DNA of 64,000 nt from Roseimaritima ulvae (lineage in GTDB: Bacteria; Planctomycetota; Planctomycetia; Pirellulales; Pirellulaceae). Position numbers and translations under genes: made by a program. The notes beneath the pieces are model-generated. The model did not search any database. It was not told the DNA's origin and saw nothing but the letters and a program-made list of their open reading frames with translations. Below are positions 55,550 to 64,000 of the stretch, one piece after another. The stretch covers positions 558,001-622,000 of the forward strand of contig NZ_CP042914.1 in assembly GCF_008065135.1 (NCBI RefSeq), given 5' to 3'. The first letter of the stretch is position 1; every line of letters starts with the position of its first letter.

Positions 55550-57745
55550 ATGTTGATTGACCAACGCCGGCGCGCCTTGCGTCCTTTCCACACCGCACAC
55601 CGTATATTGAACGTGACCAACAAAGCTTTTGTTAACGTTGTCTGCCGACGTCAGCTCGTCGCCGCCCTGCTACTGGCCTTGTTGGCGGGCTGTGGCTCGT
55701 CCAGCAATGATCCCATGGCACGCGCCAAAATGCGGCGACGGATGGATACCGATACCGCCGAGGCGAATCCCAAGACGCGAGTCGACAGGCCGACCGACAA
55801 TCCTCCGGTGGCCGCCGCCGATACGCCACGCGGTCAAATGCCCAGCGTCCATGTCGCCGCGACGGATTCCGCCGGCGACGATTCCGTTGACGCCGCGGCC
55901 GGTGATCCTGCGGCCACGGTCGAACCGGCGGCCACGGCGGAAACTTCCGCAGAGGTCGCCGCGGAACTGGTCTCGTCGATCGAGCAACGCCAGCCCGAAC
56001 AACCGCTGACCGAATCCCAGCGCCGGGAACGTTCGGCGGAGAACATCAAAAAGATTGCCGCGGCGATCATCGAGTACACGTATCGCAACGGTGAGTTTCC
56101 CAAACCCGGAGAGATCAAATCCGAAGGCGGTATCCCCACGCTCAGCTGGCGCGTGGCGATCCTACCTTACCTGGGCTATGACGAGCTGTATCAACAGTTT
56201 GATCCCAACGAACCCTGGGATGGTGAACACAACCGCAAACTGTTGGAACGGATTCCCGATGAGTTCGTTTCGCCCGAACGGTTTGATACCAAGACCAATT
56301 ACCTGGGCCCCGCCTACCGTACTTTTCTGTTTGGCGACCAGCGGATCGGCCCCAATGGGATCGAAGACGGCGCGGCCAATACGATTCTAGTGGTGGAGGT
56401 GGATGATCAGTTCGCTGTCGAATGGACACGCCCGCAAGACTACGACGCGCCCGCCCTGCATCTAAAACAGGGCCTGGGGAAATTGCGGGGCGACGGCGCG
56501 ATCGCCGCTTGGGCCACGGGCATGCCCACCTTGTTGCCCAACAACGCCAGCGAACAACAGTTGATGAATGCCTTTACACACGAAGCCAGCGATGGTCAGA
56601 AGGCCGTCGTGCTGCATCGCCCGATTACCATCGACGTCGCGGCCGAAGCCGCCCAGGATGCGATTGCGGCCACGGTGGAACCGATGCCGGCGACACCAAA
56701 TCCAAACGTTCCAGCCGACCAGTCTGCCGCCGACGCTGCCACGCCCGCGGAGATGCGGTTGCCGGTGCCTAAGGCGTCGGAGTTGGCCGCTACCGCCGAC
56801 AGGATGCGGACGGTGTTTGCCAAACGCCTGGCGGACGCCAACGCCGCCGAACGAGCCGCCCTGGCAAGCGAAATGATTCAGCAGGCGTTTGCCATGAAGC
56901 AGGATAACGCCGGCGCGTTTTCGCTGCTGACCGCCGCCACCACCCTGGCCACGCATGCCGGCGAGCTGGGCACGGCCGTGGAGGCGATGGAAGCCAAAAT
57001 CCAGCTATTCGAAGTCGACGCCTACGAAGAAAACGTGAACCTGTTGATGGCCTTTGGCAAAGCCAACGGTGGGCGCCGCGCGGCCGTGGTGGGCGGCGAT
57101 GAATATGTGCAACGAGCCATCCGCGTGATCTATGCCGGCATCGCCGCCGACGACTTCTCCCGCGCCTCTTCGATCGCCCGCTACGCATTGATGTTTAAAG
57201 GCGAGCAAAGCCATGATGAAACCGGCACGATGCTCAATCGGTTGCGGACCCAGTTGACTGTCGCTCGTGGGCACTACACACGCACCGGCGTGGCCCTGGC
57301 AACGCTGCGAGCGAATCCTGGGGACCGGCAAGCCGCCGAAGAGGTCGGGCGGTTTCTGTGTTTCGTCAAAGGCGATTGGCAGGCCGGCTTGCCCTTGCTG
57401 GCCAAGTCGGAGCAGGACATGTTGAAAGCCTTGGCGGCGGCGGATCTGGCCGGCCAGGATAGCCCGCAGGAAATCCTGGCGATCGCGGACCGTTGGTGGG
57501 AACTGTCCGATCGCACCACGCAGGGTGTGTTCCGCCAGGCCTGCCGTGATCGCGCGGTGATGTGGTACGAAGCCGCCTTCGAACAACTGCCCGACTCTTT
57601 GGACAAACTGCACGCCAAAGCCCGTTTGGACGAAGCGGGCGAAAGCAAAGCGACCAGCCCGTTGGCGCTGGTGAAACGTCTGGCCGAACAGTCCAATGTG
57701 GATCTGTCGGCTAGTTTGGCCGGCGTTTATCGCGATCGAAAATGA
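55550..57745 (+). CDS. DUF1559-domain lipoprotein with helical C-terminal region
   Basis: Protein of 731 aa from the ATG six bases after the PilM stop; a GTG at 55613 would give a shorter, more typical signal (VNVVCRRQLVAALLLALLAGC) and is an equally good start. The lipobox is L-L-A-G-C. After an acidic linker, residues about 165-300 are a DUF1559 C-terminal domain (TLSWRVAILPYLGYDELYQQFDPNEPWD). The rest is helical and TPR-like. It ends 18 nt inside the convergent spermidine synthase-like gene. As the lipid-anchored member of the cluster it may act at the outer membrane. Confidence 0.85.
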   Translation: MLIDQRRRALRPFHTAHRILNVTNKAFVNVVCRRQLVAALLLALLAGCGSSSNDPMARAKMRRRMDTDTAEANPKTRVDRPTDNPPVAAADTPRGQMPSVHVAATDSAGDDSVDAAAGDPAATVEPAATAETSAEVAAELVSSIEQRQPEQPLTESQRRERSAENIKKIAAAIIEYTYRNGEFPKPGEIKSEGGIPTLSWRVAILPYLGYDELYQQFDPNEPWDGEHNRKLLERIPDEFVSPERFDTKTNYLGPAYRTFLFGDQRIGPNGIEDGAANTILVVEVDDQFAVEWTRPQDYDAPALHLKQGLGKLRGDGAIAAWATGMPTLLPNNASEQQLMNAFTHEASDGQKAVVLHRPITIDVAAEAAQDAIAATVEPMPATPNPNVPADQSAADAATPAEMRLPVPKASELAATADRMRTVFAKRLADANAAERAALASEMIQQAFAMKQDNAGAFSLLTAATTLATHAGELGTAVEAMEAKIQLFEVDAYEENVNLLMAFGKANGGRRAAVVGGDEYVQRAIRVIYAGIAADDFSRASSIARYALMFKGEQSHDETGTMLNRLRTQLTVARGHYTRTGVALATLRANPGDRQAAEEVGRFLCFVKGDWQAGLPLLAKSEQDMLKALAAADLAGQDSPQEILAIADRWWELSDRTTQGVFRQACRDRAVMWYEAAFEQLPDSLDKLHAKARLDEAGESKATSPLALVKRLAEQSNVDLSASLAGVYRDRK

Positions 57746-59844
57746 ACCACGCTCAATAAGTCGTGGTAGCGGTCGGTCCACAGCGGACCCAGCTGGCGTT
57801 GGCTCTCGGAGGGACGGATCACATCCCGCAACTCCGCTGCCTTCCAGATCGGATGTTCGTCAGCGGTAACCACGATCCATTGGGCGGCCAGGGTGTGTTG
57901 CTGCATGTCCAACGGCGAGGCGATCAAACCGCTGGCCAGACCCGCGTCGGCGGCCAGGCGATGTACCACCGGGGGCAGGTCCAGGTGCCGGTTGGTGACG
58001 TGTACCACTAACACGCCCTGCGGTTTTAGACACGACCGGTACAGCGTAAAGGCTTCGCGGGTCAGCAGATGAGCCGGCACCGAGTCGCTGCTGAAGGCGT
58101 CCAGGGCAATCACGTCGAACCGTCCATCGGCACGGTCTTCTAATACCAGACGTCCATCTCCAACCGTCAGCTGGACGTCGGCGGCGGATTGGCCGATGAA
58201 GTCGAAGTGTTGCTGTGCCAAGCGGATCACGTCCGGGTTGATTTCGATGAATTCATACCGGTCCCCCGTTCGGCCGTAGGTAGCCAGCGTGCCGCAGCCC
58301 AGCCCCACGCCGGCGACGTTTAACCCACGGTCGGAGGCGTCACTGGATTTGGAATCGAGTTGTGACATCCGGGCGCAGGCCTGCAACACGCGGCCGACGC
58401 CGCTGTCCGAGCCGTAATAGGTGGTCGCTTGTTGGGGAGCGTCGTGAGTTTGCAAACCGTGCATCGTACGGCCGTGCATCATGGCCACGCAGTCGTCCAT
58501 CCGGACCACTCGCAGGACGCCAAAAAAGTTGCGGCTCGACGCCTGCACACCCGCCGTTCTTGAGTCGGTTGCTAACCATGTGACCAACAGTGCCAACAGC
58601 ACCAAGCCGCCACGCATGCCATGCACGCGGCGCAGGTCGAAACGCAGAGAGCCGGCGGACTCGCAGCGGTAACCCAATAGCACCGTGGCGGCCGTCGCGG
58701 CGGTGACCCCACAGCAGATCGCCAATTCGGTGTAACCGGTGAACAGCAAGGGGCACAACAGGCCCACCACCAATCCCCCCATCGCACCTCCAGCGGATAA
58801 CATCAGGTAGTACTGCGTCAGCCGCTGCGGATGGGGTTTCAGGCGGGCCACCTCGCCGTGGCATAACATGCACAGCGCCATCAACAGCGTCAGGTGCAGG
58901 CCGGCGTCGATCAGCATCCAGTGGCTCAGCGGCGTCAGCGAAAGGCCCACCACGCCGGCCAGGCAGCCCAACACCGTCCAGGCATACAGCCGCGGTTTGT
59001 ACCAGGCCGGCCGGTCGAAGCAGATAATGAAACTTAATAGGTACAGCCCCAGCGGCAGCACCCACAAGAAGGGAATCACGGCCACGTCTTGGCAAACATG
59101 GTTGGTGACCGCCAGCAGCGCCACCGATGCCAAGGCTGGTAACAGCAACCAGCGGGTCAGTCGGTAACGTGAGGGTTTGACAACCGGCGGGGCCGGCGGG
59201 ACGTCGGTATCGCGTTCGGTTTGCGCAGCGATGTTGGCCACGTTCCCCAGCCACAGCGCGAGCACGCCTTGCACCAGAGCAAATCCGCAGAACAGCAGCG
59301 ACCACAACAGGGACTGGTGATCGACCGCCAGGACGGGTTCGACCAATACCGGATAGCTGACCAGGGCTGTCAACGAGCCGATGTTGCTGTAGGCATACAG
59401 GCGATACACGCCATGGTCGCTGCGGCGTCGTGCCAACCAGGCTTGTACCAAGGGGCCCGTGCTGGCCAACACGAAATACGGCAGTCCCACGTGGACGGCC
59501 AACAATGCCAGTAGGTAGGGCACCGGGTAGATGTCGCCGGCGGGTTTCCAGTTGTCGCCGGGTTGGATCGGCAGCGACAGCACGGCCGCCATCAGCAGCA
59601 CCGCGTGCACCACACCCTGGAAGCGGCGGGGCACTCGAGAGATCAACAGGTGGGCGTACAGGTAACCGCCGAACAACAGCATCTGGAAAAACAGCATGCA
59701 GGTCGTCCACACCGCCGGTGAGCCACCAAACCAGGGCAACACCGTCTTGCTGATTACGGGCTGAACCTGGAACACCAAAAACGCACCCAGCAACGTGGCC
59801 GCAATAAACGGCAGAATTTCCAAACGGCGGGAGGCAGCGGGCAT
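57727..59844 (-). CDS. polytopic membrane protein with spermidine-synthase-like C-terminus
   Basis: Protein of 705 aa. The first ~430 residues contain about ten to twelve membrane segments of the kind found in fused MFS/spermidine synthase proteins. The cytoplasmic C-terminus has a class I methyltransferase-type fold: GVGLGCGTLATYG (AdoMet loop), EFIEINPDVIRLA, DVIALDAFSSDSVPAHLL. The spermidine-synthase active-site pattern DAFS is present, but which substrate is used is unclear. It converges on the DUF1559 lipoprotein gene with a 19-bp overlap. Common across planctomycetes; function unproven. Confidence 0.85.
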   Translation of the reverse strand: MPAASRRLEILPFIAATLLGAFLVFQVQPVISKTVLPWFGGSPAVWTTCMLFFQMLLFGGYLYAHLLISRVPRRFQGVVHAVLLMAAVLSLPIQPGDNWKPAGDIYPVPYLLALLAVHVGLPYFVLASTGPLVQAWLARRRSDHGVYRLYAYSNIGSLTALVSYPVLVEPVLAVDHQSLLWSLLFCGFALVQGVLALWLGNVANIAAQTERDTDVPPAPPVVKPSRYRLTRWLLLPALASVALLAVTNHVCQDVAVIPFLWVLPLGLYLLSFIICFDRPAWYKPRLYAWTVLGCLAGVVGLSLTPLSHWMLIDAGLHLTLLMALCMLCHGEVARLKPHPQRLTQYYLMLSAGGAMGGLVVGLLCPLLFTGYTELAICCGVTAATAATVLLGYRCESAGSLRFDLRRVHGMRGGLVLLALLVTWLATDSRTAGVQASSRNFFGVLRVVRMDDCVAMMHGRTMHGLQTHDAPQQATTYYGSDSGVGRVLQACARMSQLDSKSSDASDRGLNVAGVGLGCGTLATYGRTGDRYEFIEINPDVIRLAQQHFDFIGQSAADVQLTVGDGRLVLEDRADGRFDVIALDAFSSDSVPAHLLTREAFTLYRSCLKPQGVLVVHVTNRHLDLPPVVHRLAADAGLASGLIASPLDMQQHTLAAQWIVVTADEHPIWKAAELRDVIRPSESQRQLGPLWTDRYHDLLSVVHFRSR

Positions 59845-60088
59845 GGCGCGGATGGGGATCTGGAGGCAGCGGGAAGGCTGGGTATGGGGGACGGCAGTTT
59901 GAAACGCTAGGTCGCCGCTGCAACCGCGGTGCTTAGATTTGACGCAATTCCTGGTGATTCGCGGAACCGAGTCGCTAAAATCGTTTCGCGGAGAGTTGGA
60001 GGCAGTGGGGATATCTCGCTGCGGGCGGAACGATTAAAGCGTATGATTCCTACAACCGGCTCGACGAACTTTCCTGGAGGATCTCGCT

Positions 60089-61876
60089 TTGAATAGGCTC
60101 AACGCTGTACGCACCTTTTTTATCTGGCTGGGATTTGCGACCGTGCTCGTGCTGCAACCCGCTGGCGCACAGGAACCGTCGCCCGCATCGGAGCAGCTGA
60201 AAAACCTCTTGGACGAAGTTTGGGATGCAGAACTGGTCGCCGATCCGCTGTTGGCTACCGATGCCGGCGACGCGCGTGGCCAAGATCGTTTGCCAGATGA
60301 CTCGGTCGCCGCGATCGAAAGCCGGGCGGCGCAGCGAGCCGATTTTCTGGAGCGTTTGCAGGCCATCGACCGCGAGGCGTTGGATCAGAGCGGCCGCGTG
60401 GATTGGGAAGTCCTCCGCAAACGTCTCCAAGGCCAGCTCGATCAAATCCGCTTCTCCGCTCATCTGATTCCGATCACCAATCGTGAAGGCTTCCACATCA
60501 GCTTTCCCGAATTGCCGCGGACGATGAATCCGAAAACCCAGCAGGATTTTCAGAACTACAACGCCCGTCTGGCGGACTTTGGTCGCTATGCGGATCAACA
60601 GATGACGCTGATGCGGTTGGGAATGGAACAGGGGCGAACGTTGCCTGCGGTGGTGCTGCGCGAAGTCCAAGACCAGATCGCGCCGCACGTGGTCGCCGAA
60701 CCAGCCGATTCGATGTTGTTTACCCCGTACACCAAGCCGCGACCCAGCGGGATCAGCGAAGCCGTTTGGCAGCAGCTCAAGCAGTCCGCCAAGCAAGCGA
60801 TTGCGGATAGCGTGGTGCCGGGGTATCAACGGTTCTTGGAATTCATGACCGATTCGTACGTGCCCGCTTGTCGCGGTTCGATCGCGGCGCGTGCCCTGCC
60901 CGGCGGCCAGGCTTATTACGCCAACCGCGTGCGTTGGTACACCACGCTGGACGACGTCACGCCCGAAGAAGTTCACCAGATCGGGTTGAACGAGGTCCAG
61001 CGAATTCGCAAAGAGATGGAAGCGGTGCGGGAATCCGTGAAGTTCGAAGGTGACCTGGATGCCTTTCTGCAGTTCCTTCGCACCGACCCTCAGTTCTACG
61101 CCACCACTCCGGAGCAACTGTTGCGGCACGTGGCGTATATCTTGAAAGCAGCCGATGGCAAGTTGCCCGAGTTCTTTGGCAAACTGCCGCGAACGCCGTA
61201 CGGGATTCGTGAAGTCCCGGCGTACGTCGCGCCGCAGACGACCAGTGCCTATTACTGGCCGCCCAGCGCCGACGGCAAGCGGGCCGGATTTTATTACGTC
61301 AACACGTACAACCTGTCGGCGCGGCCGCTGTATCAGCTGGAATCGCTGTCGATGCACGAAGCCGTGCCTGGGCATCATCTGCAGTTGGCGCTGCAGACCG
61401 AAATGACGGACCTGCATCCCATTCGCCGCTACAGCGACTTCACGGCCTTCATCGAAGGCTGGGCGTTGTACTGCGAATGGCTGGGCAAGGAGATGGGCTT
61501 CTACAGCGATCCCTACCAGGAGTTCGGTCGGTTAAGTATGGAAGCGTGGCGAGCATGCCGGCTGGTCGTCGACACCGGCATCCATCACCTGGGCTGGACG
61601 CGGCAGCAAGCGATCGCGTTCATGACCGAAAACACCGCGCTCAGTCGTCACAATATCATCGCCGAAGTCGATCGCTACATCGCTTGGCCCGGCCAAGCGC
61701 TGGGCTACAAGATGGGCGAGCTGAAAATCCGCGAGCTCCGCCGCACCGCGGAACAACGCTTGGGCAGCGACTTCGACGTGCGCGCGTTTCACGATCAAGT
61801 ATTAGCCGTCGGCAGCATCCCCCTGCCGTTGCTCGAGCAACGCATCGAAGCCTGGATGGAGGGGGAGGAGTCTTGA
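60089..61876 (+). CDS. DUF885-family exported metallohydrolase
   Basis: Protein of 595 aa. The TTG at 60089 has TGGAGG nine bases upstream and gives a signal peptide ([19 protein letters not shown]), so an unusual start codon is well supported. DUF885 (PF05960) block [15 protein letters not shown] (H-E-x3-G-H-H) is the predicted zinc site, with [17 protein letters not shown] providing the third ligand Glu. Homologues are thought to be peptidases or hydrolases. It is followed ten bases later by the first heptamer array. Confidence 0.9.
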   Translation: MNRLNAVRTFFIWLGFATVLVLQPAGAQEPSPASEQLKNLLDEVWDAELVADPLLATDAGDARGQDRLPDDSVAAIESRAAQRADFLERLQAIDREALDQSGRVDWEVLRKRLQGQLDQIRFSAHLIPITNREGFHISFPELPRTMNPKTQQDFQNYNARLADFGRYADQQMTLMRLGMEQGRTLPAVVLREVQDQIAPHVVAEPADSMLFTPYTKPRPSGISEAVWQQLKQSAKQAIADSVVPGYQRFLEFMTDSYVPACRGSIAARALPGGQAYYANRVRWYTTLDDVTPEEVHQIGLNEVQRIRKEMEAVRESVKFEGDLDAFLQFLRTDPQFYATTPEQLLRHVAYILKAADGKLPEFFGKLPRTPYGIREVPAYVAPQTTSAYYWPPSADGKRAGFYYVNTYNLSARPLYQLESLSMHEAVPGHHLQLALQTEMTDLHPIRRYSDFTAFIEGWALYCEWLGKEMGFYSDPYQEFGRLSMEAWRACRLVVDTGIHHLGWTRQQAIAFMTENTALSRHNIIAEVDRYIAWPGQALGYKMGELKIRELRRTAEQRLGSDFDVRAFHDQVLAVGSIPLPLLEQRIEAWMEGEES

Positions 61877-61881
61877 GACGC

Positions 61882-61979
61882 GAGATTTGAGATTTGAGAT
61901 TTGAGATTTGAGATTTGAGATTTGAGATTTGAGATTTGAGATTTGAGATTTCAGATTTCAGATTTCAGATTTCAGATTT
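61882..61979. repeat. heptamer tandem array, left of the four-helix-bundle gene
   Basis: (GAGATTT)10 at 61882-61951 followed by (CAGATTT)4 at 61952-61979, with no interruption. It begins ten bases after the DUF885 stop. An array of the same composition and order lies to the right of the next gene. Confidence 0.97.
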
Positions 61980-62075
61980 TGCGGCTGAATTCTATTTTTC
62001 GTTTGAATTCCTCAGATAGGATTTTACATTTAGGTTTTGGGGGGGCTTGGGTTCTACTTTCTAGGGGGCAGTTCG

Positions 62076-62630
62076 ATGAAGTACGAACGGTTTGAGGATC
62101 TTCCGGTCTGGCAACTGGCAGCCGCACTGGGGGCGGAGGTGTTCGACTGGACGGAACATCCTGCATTTCGTGGCAGGGGCGATCTGGCGAATCAGCTGCA
62201 GCGAGCCACTTTGTCGATTTCGAATAATATCGCCGAAGGTTTTGAACGCGGGTCGACCGACGAATTGCTTGCCTTCTTGTACTACGCTCGCGGATCTGCC
62301 GGAGAAGTCCGTTCGATGCTGGGGGTGCTGCAACAGGCCGCTTCGCTAGCGGTCTTGCGCGACAAAGCGACGGAACTGACTCCGCGATTCGCATCGGTTT
62401 CCAGACAACTTCGTGGCTGGGCAAACAGTCTTCAGAACTCCGACATCAAAGGTCCCCGGCATCTCAACGATGCAACTCGCCGGGAATACGACATCCAGCA
62501 GCGGCGAGCCGCGTTTCTAGAAAGCCAACGCGAATTCCGGCAAGCTCATAAGGAACGCTTGGAGCGAGCGGCAAGGGAGCGTGCGGAACAACAAAGCCGC
62601 GAGCGAGCCGAATTCAGCGGGGAGGCTTGA
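62076..62630 (+). CDS. four-helix-bundle protein, 23S rRNA IVP / S23 family
   Basis: Protein of 184 aa; the ATG at 62076 has AGGGGGC eight bases upstream. Residues 1-120 match the S23/IVP four-helix-bundle pattern: YERFEDLPVWQLA at the start, RGDLANQLQRATLSISNNIAEGFERGS in the middle (key Asn-Ile-Ala-Glu-Gly), and LYYARGSAGEVRSML. The family includes proteins encoded in 23S rRNA intervening sequences and the Avd accessory protein of diversity-generating retroelements. Here there is no rRNA gene and no reverse transcriptase nearby. A Glu/Arg-rich helix extends the C-terminus. The gene is bracketed by heptamer arrays. Confidence 0.88.
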   Translation: MKYERFEDLPVWQLAAALGAEVFDWTEHPAFRGRGDLANQLQRATLSISNNIAEGFERGSTDELLAFLYYARGSAGEVRSMLGVLQQAASLAVLRDKATELTPRFASVSRQLRGWANSLQNSDIKGPRHLNDATRREYDIQQRRAAFLESQREFRQAHKERLERAARERAEQQSRERAEFSGEA

Positions 62631-62635
62631 GGAGC

Positions 62636-62719
62636 GAGATTTGAGATTTGAGATTTGAGATTTGAGATTTGAGATTTGAGATTTGAGATTTCAGATTTCA
62701 GATTTCAGATTTCAGATGT
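62636..62719. repeat. heptamer tandem array, right of the four-helix-bundle gene
   Basis: (GAGATTT)8 at 62636-62691, then (CAGATTT)3 at 62692-62712, then one altered unit, CAGATGT, at 62713-62719. It begins five bases after the gene's stop and has the same GAG-to-CAG switch as the array on the left. Confidence 0.97.
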
Positions 62720-62737
62720 CGCGCTTGCCCGGGCGGC

Positions 62738-63688
62738 TTATTTGCTTTGGAACAGTTCGCTGATCGATTGATCGTGGTGGATGCGTTTGATGGCGGTGGC
62801 CAGCAGCGGCGCGACGGAGAGTTGCACCGCGTTGGGCAGCTGTTTTTCTGGCGGCAGGGGCAGCGTGTTGGTGACCGCGATCGAATCGATTGGCGCGGCT
62901 TGGATGCGTTCGATCGCCGGGCCGCAGAAAATGCCGTGGGTGGCGGCGATGTGGATTTCTTTGGCGCCGTGGTCGCGGATCAACCGGGCCGCGCCGCAGA
63001 TGCTGCCGGCGGTGCTGATCATGTCGTCGAACATCAGCGCCACGCGACCTTCGACCGGTCCGCCGATGATCGTGTTCTGTTGGACTTCCAAGGCGCTGCT
63101 ACGGCGTTTGTGCAGAATCGCCAAGGAGCCGCCCAGCCGTTTGGCGTGCCCGACGGCGCGTTTGATGCTGCCTTCGTCGGGGCTGCAGACGACGATGTCT
63201 TCGGGATCCAGGCCGCGATTGACAAAGTAGTCGTTCAGTACCGGGGCGGCGTACAGGTGGTCGACCGGAACGTCGAAGAAGCCCTGGATCTGGGCGGCGT
63301 GCAGGTCCATGGTGAGCACGCGATCGGCGCCCGCGCGGGTGATCAGGTTGGCCACCAGTTTGGCGGTGATCGGTACCCGGCCTTCGTCCTTGCGGTCCTG
63401 TCGCGCGTAGCCAAAGTACGGGATCACGGGCGTGATCCGCGCCGCGCTGGCTCGCTTGCAACAGTCGATCATGATCAACAGTTCCATTAGGCTGTCGTTG
63501 ACCGGTGGGCAAGTGGGCTGGATCAGGAACACATCGCGGCCGCGAACGTCTTCATCCAGTTTGCAGAAATTTTCGCCGTCGGGGAATTTCCCCAAGGTGA
63601 TGGCTGCCGGCGCGAGGTGCAGGTGGTCGCAGATCTCGTGGGCCAAGTCGGGATTGGCGCGTCCGCTGAAGATTTTTAATTCACGCAT
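62738..63688 (-). CDS. prs: ribose-phosphate pyrophosphokinase
   Basis: Makes PRPP from ribose 5-phosphate and ATP for nucleotide, His and Trp synthesis. 316 aa from the ATG at 63688, the usual length; the longer frame is the tail of the upstream gene in another frame. Motifs: KFPDGENFCKL, the flexible loop GYARQDRKDEGR, DLHAAQIQGFFDVPVDHLYA and the PRPP loop FDDMISTAGSI. The start lies inside the end of the upstream nucleotidyltransferase gene (8-bp overlap), so the pair is coupled as in the classical glmU-prs arrangement. Confidence 0.96.
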   Translation of the reverse strand: MRELKIFSGRANPDLAHEICDHLHLAPAAITLGKFPDGENFCKLDEDVRGRDVFLIQPTCPPVNDSLMELLIMIDCCKRASAARITPVIPYFGYARQDRKDEGRVPITAKLVANLITRAGADRVLTMDLHAAQIQGFFDVPVDHLYAAPVLNDYFVNRGLDPEDIVVCSPDEGSIKRAVGHAKRLGGSLAILHKRRSSALEVQQNTIIGGPVEGRVALMFDDMISTAGSICGAARLIRDHGAKEIHIAATHGIFCGPAIERIQAAPIDSIAVTNTLPLPPEKQLPNAVQLSVAPLLATAIKRIHHDQSISELFQSK

Positions 63689-64000
63689 CGACGGGATACC
63701 CCATTTGCCGCATGGTGGTATCGACCAGTTTGAGTTCATCTTGATTGTTAATGCTGAGTGATTCGCAGGGCTGCAGCACCGGTAGGGCTTCGACCGCATG
63801 GCCGGCCTCGCGAAGCAACGCCACGGTATCGGTTAAATAATACTCACCCTGCGAGTTGTCGTTGCTTAATTGTTGCAAAGCGGACAGCAGCGCCGGCCCA
63901 TCGAACAGATAGGTGCTCATATTGACTTCGTGGATTTCACGCTGCTCGGCCGTGGCGTCCTTCTCTTCGACGATTGCCAAAAAATTGCCCTCTTGGTCAC
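63681..64000 (-). CDS. GlmU-type nucleotidyltransferase, 3' part (cut by window edge)
   Basis: The frame is open through the right edge of the window. Visible residues include DQEGNFLAIVEEKDAT, VNMSTYLFDG, NSQGEYYLTDTVALLREAG and SINNQDELKLVD, matching the end of the pyrophosphorylase half of GlmU (glucosamine-1-phosphate uridyltransferase). The protein stops there, without the left-handed beta-helix acetyltransferase half, so it is a single-domain NTP transferase. It overlaps prs by 8 bp. I cannot see its start. Confidence 0.88.
   Translation of the reverse strand, partial: DQEGNFLAIVEEKDATAEQREIHEVNMSTYLFDGPALLSALQQLSNDNSQGEYYLTDTVALLREAGHAVEALPVLQPCESLSINNQDELKLVDTTMRQMGYPVDA

Noticed and set aside
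60050-61417. 455-codon antisense frame
   Set aside because: Shadow of the DUF885 gene, whose HEAVPGHH motif is intact.
61882-62719. CRISPR array
   Set aside because: Units are 7 bp with no spacers, and no cas genes are present.
1-64000. Insertion sequence or integrated phage
   Set aside because: No transposase, integrase or phage structural gene in any frame; the repeats have no coding partner here.

Overview
The window looks like chromosomal DNA from a planctomycete of the Pirellulaceae type (Rhodopirellula/Blastopirellula relatives). This rests on the gene content: two sulfatases with exported N-termini, two DUF1559 pseudopilin-like proteins with the H-x9-DG C-terminus plus a DUF1559 lipoprotein, a Tat-exported Gfo/Idh/MocA oxidoreductase next to a DUF1080 protein, a CxxCH mini-cytochrome, two Hanks-type kinases, and many long secreted proteins with no assigned function. 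DNA is GC-rich, with long spurious antisense frames. I see no rRNA, tRNA, transposase, prophage or CRISPR array.

Layout. 0.1-6 kb (minus strand): an ABC exporter operon with two FtsX/MacB-type permeases, an ATPase, an HlyD-type adaptor, a lipoprotein and a Cys-rich secreted protein, interrupted by dispersed repeats. 6.2-10 kb: VWA protein, a repeat-invaded secreted protein, and three small secreted or membrane proteins. 10.6-16 kb: a beta-lactamase-fold/VanX fusion, a sulfatase, a two-TM K+ channel with RCK domains. 16-20 kb: a conserved protein of unknown function divergent from type III glutamine synthetase. 20-24 kb: thioredoxin-trypsin fusion and metG. 24-25.2 kb: a tandem array of ~177-bp repeats. 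25.4-31.8 kb: five exported proteins. 32-36.8 kb: kinase, type II glutamine synthetase, mutL. 36.9-43 kb: Gfo/Idh/MocA, DUF1080, cytochrome, a large membrane kinase, a mini-lipoprotein. 43.3-49.3 kb: Ca2+/cation antiporter, a four-gene translationally coupled operon (epimerase, VKOR-like, SPW-type, degenerate metzincin-like membrane protein), a second sulfatase. 49.6-57.7 kb: a pseudopilin-like cluster (DUF1559, DUF1559, DUF1573, zinc-ribbon/PilM fusion, DUF1559 lipoprotein). 57.7-64 kb: spermidine-synthase-like membrane protein, DUF885 hydrolase, a four-helix-bundle (23S IVP/S23) protein bracketed by heptamer arrays, prs, and the 3' end of a GlmU-type nucleotidyltransferase gene.

The most distinctive features are: several families of dispersed, mostly palindromic intergenic repeats, one of which has become coding sequence at 7.25-7.42 kb; the heptamer-bracketed four-helix-bundle gene at 61.88-62.72 kb; the PilM fusion cluster without visible PilN/O/B/secretin partners; and two unrelated glutamine synthetases, each with a candidate sigma-54 promoter about 100 bp upstream of its start. 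Starts were often moved inward from the longest open frame on the basis of Shine-Dalgarno spacing, overlaps and signal peptides; this is stated per gene.
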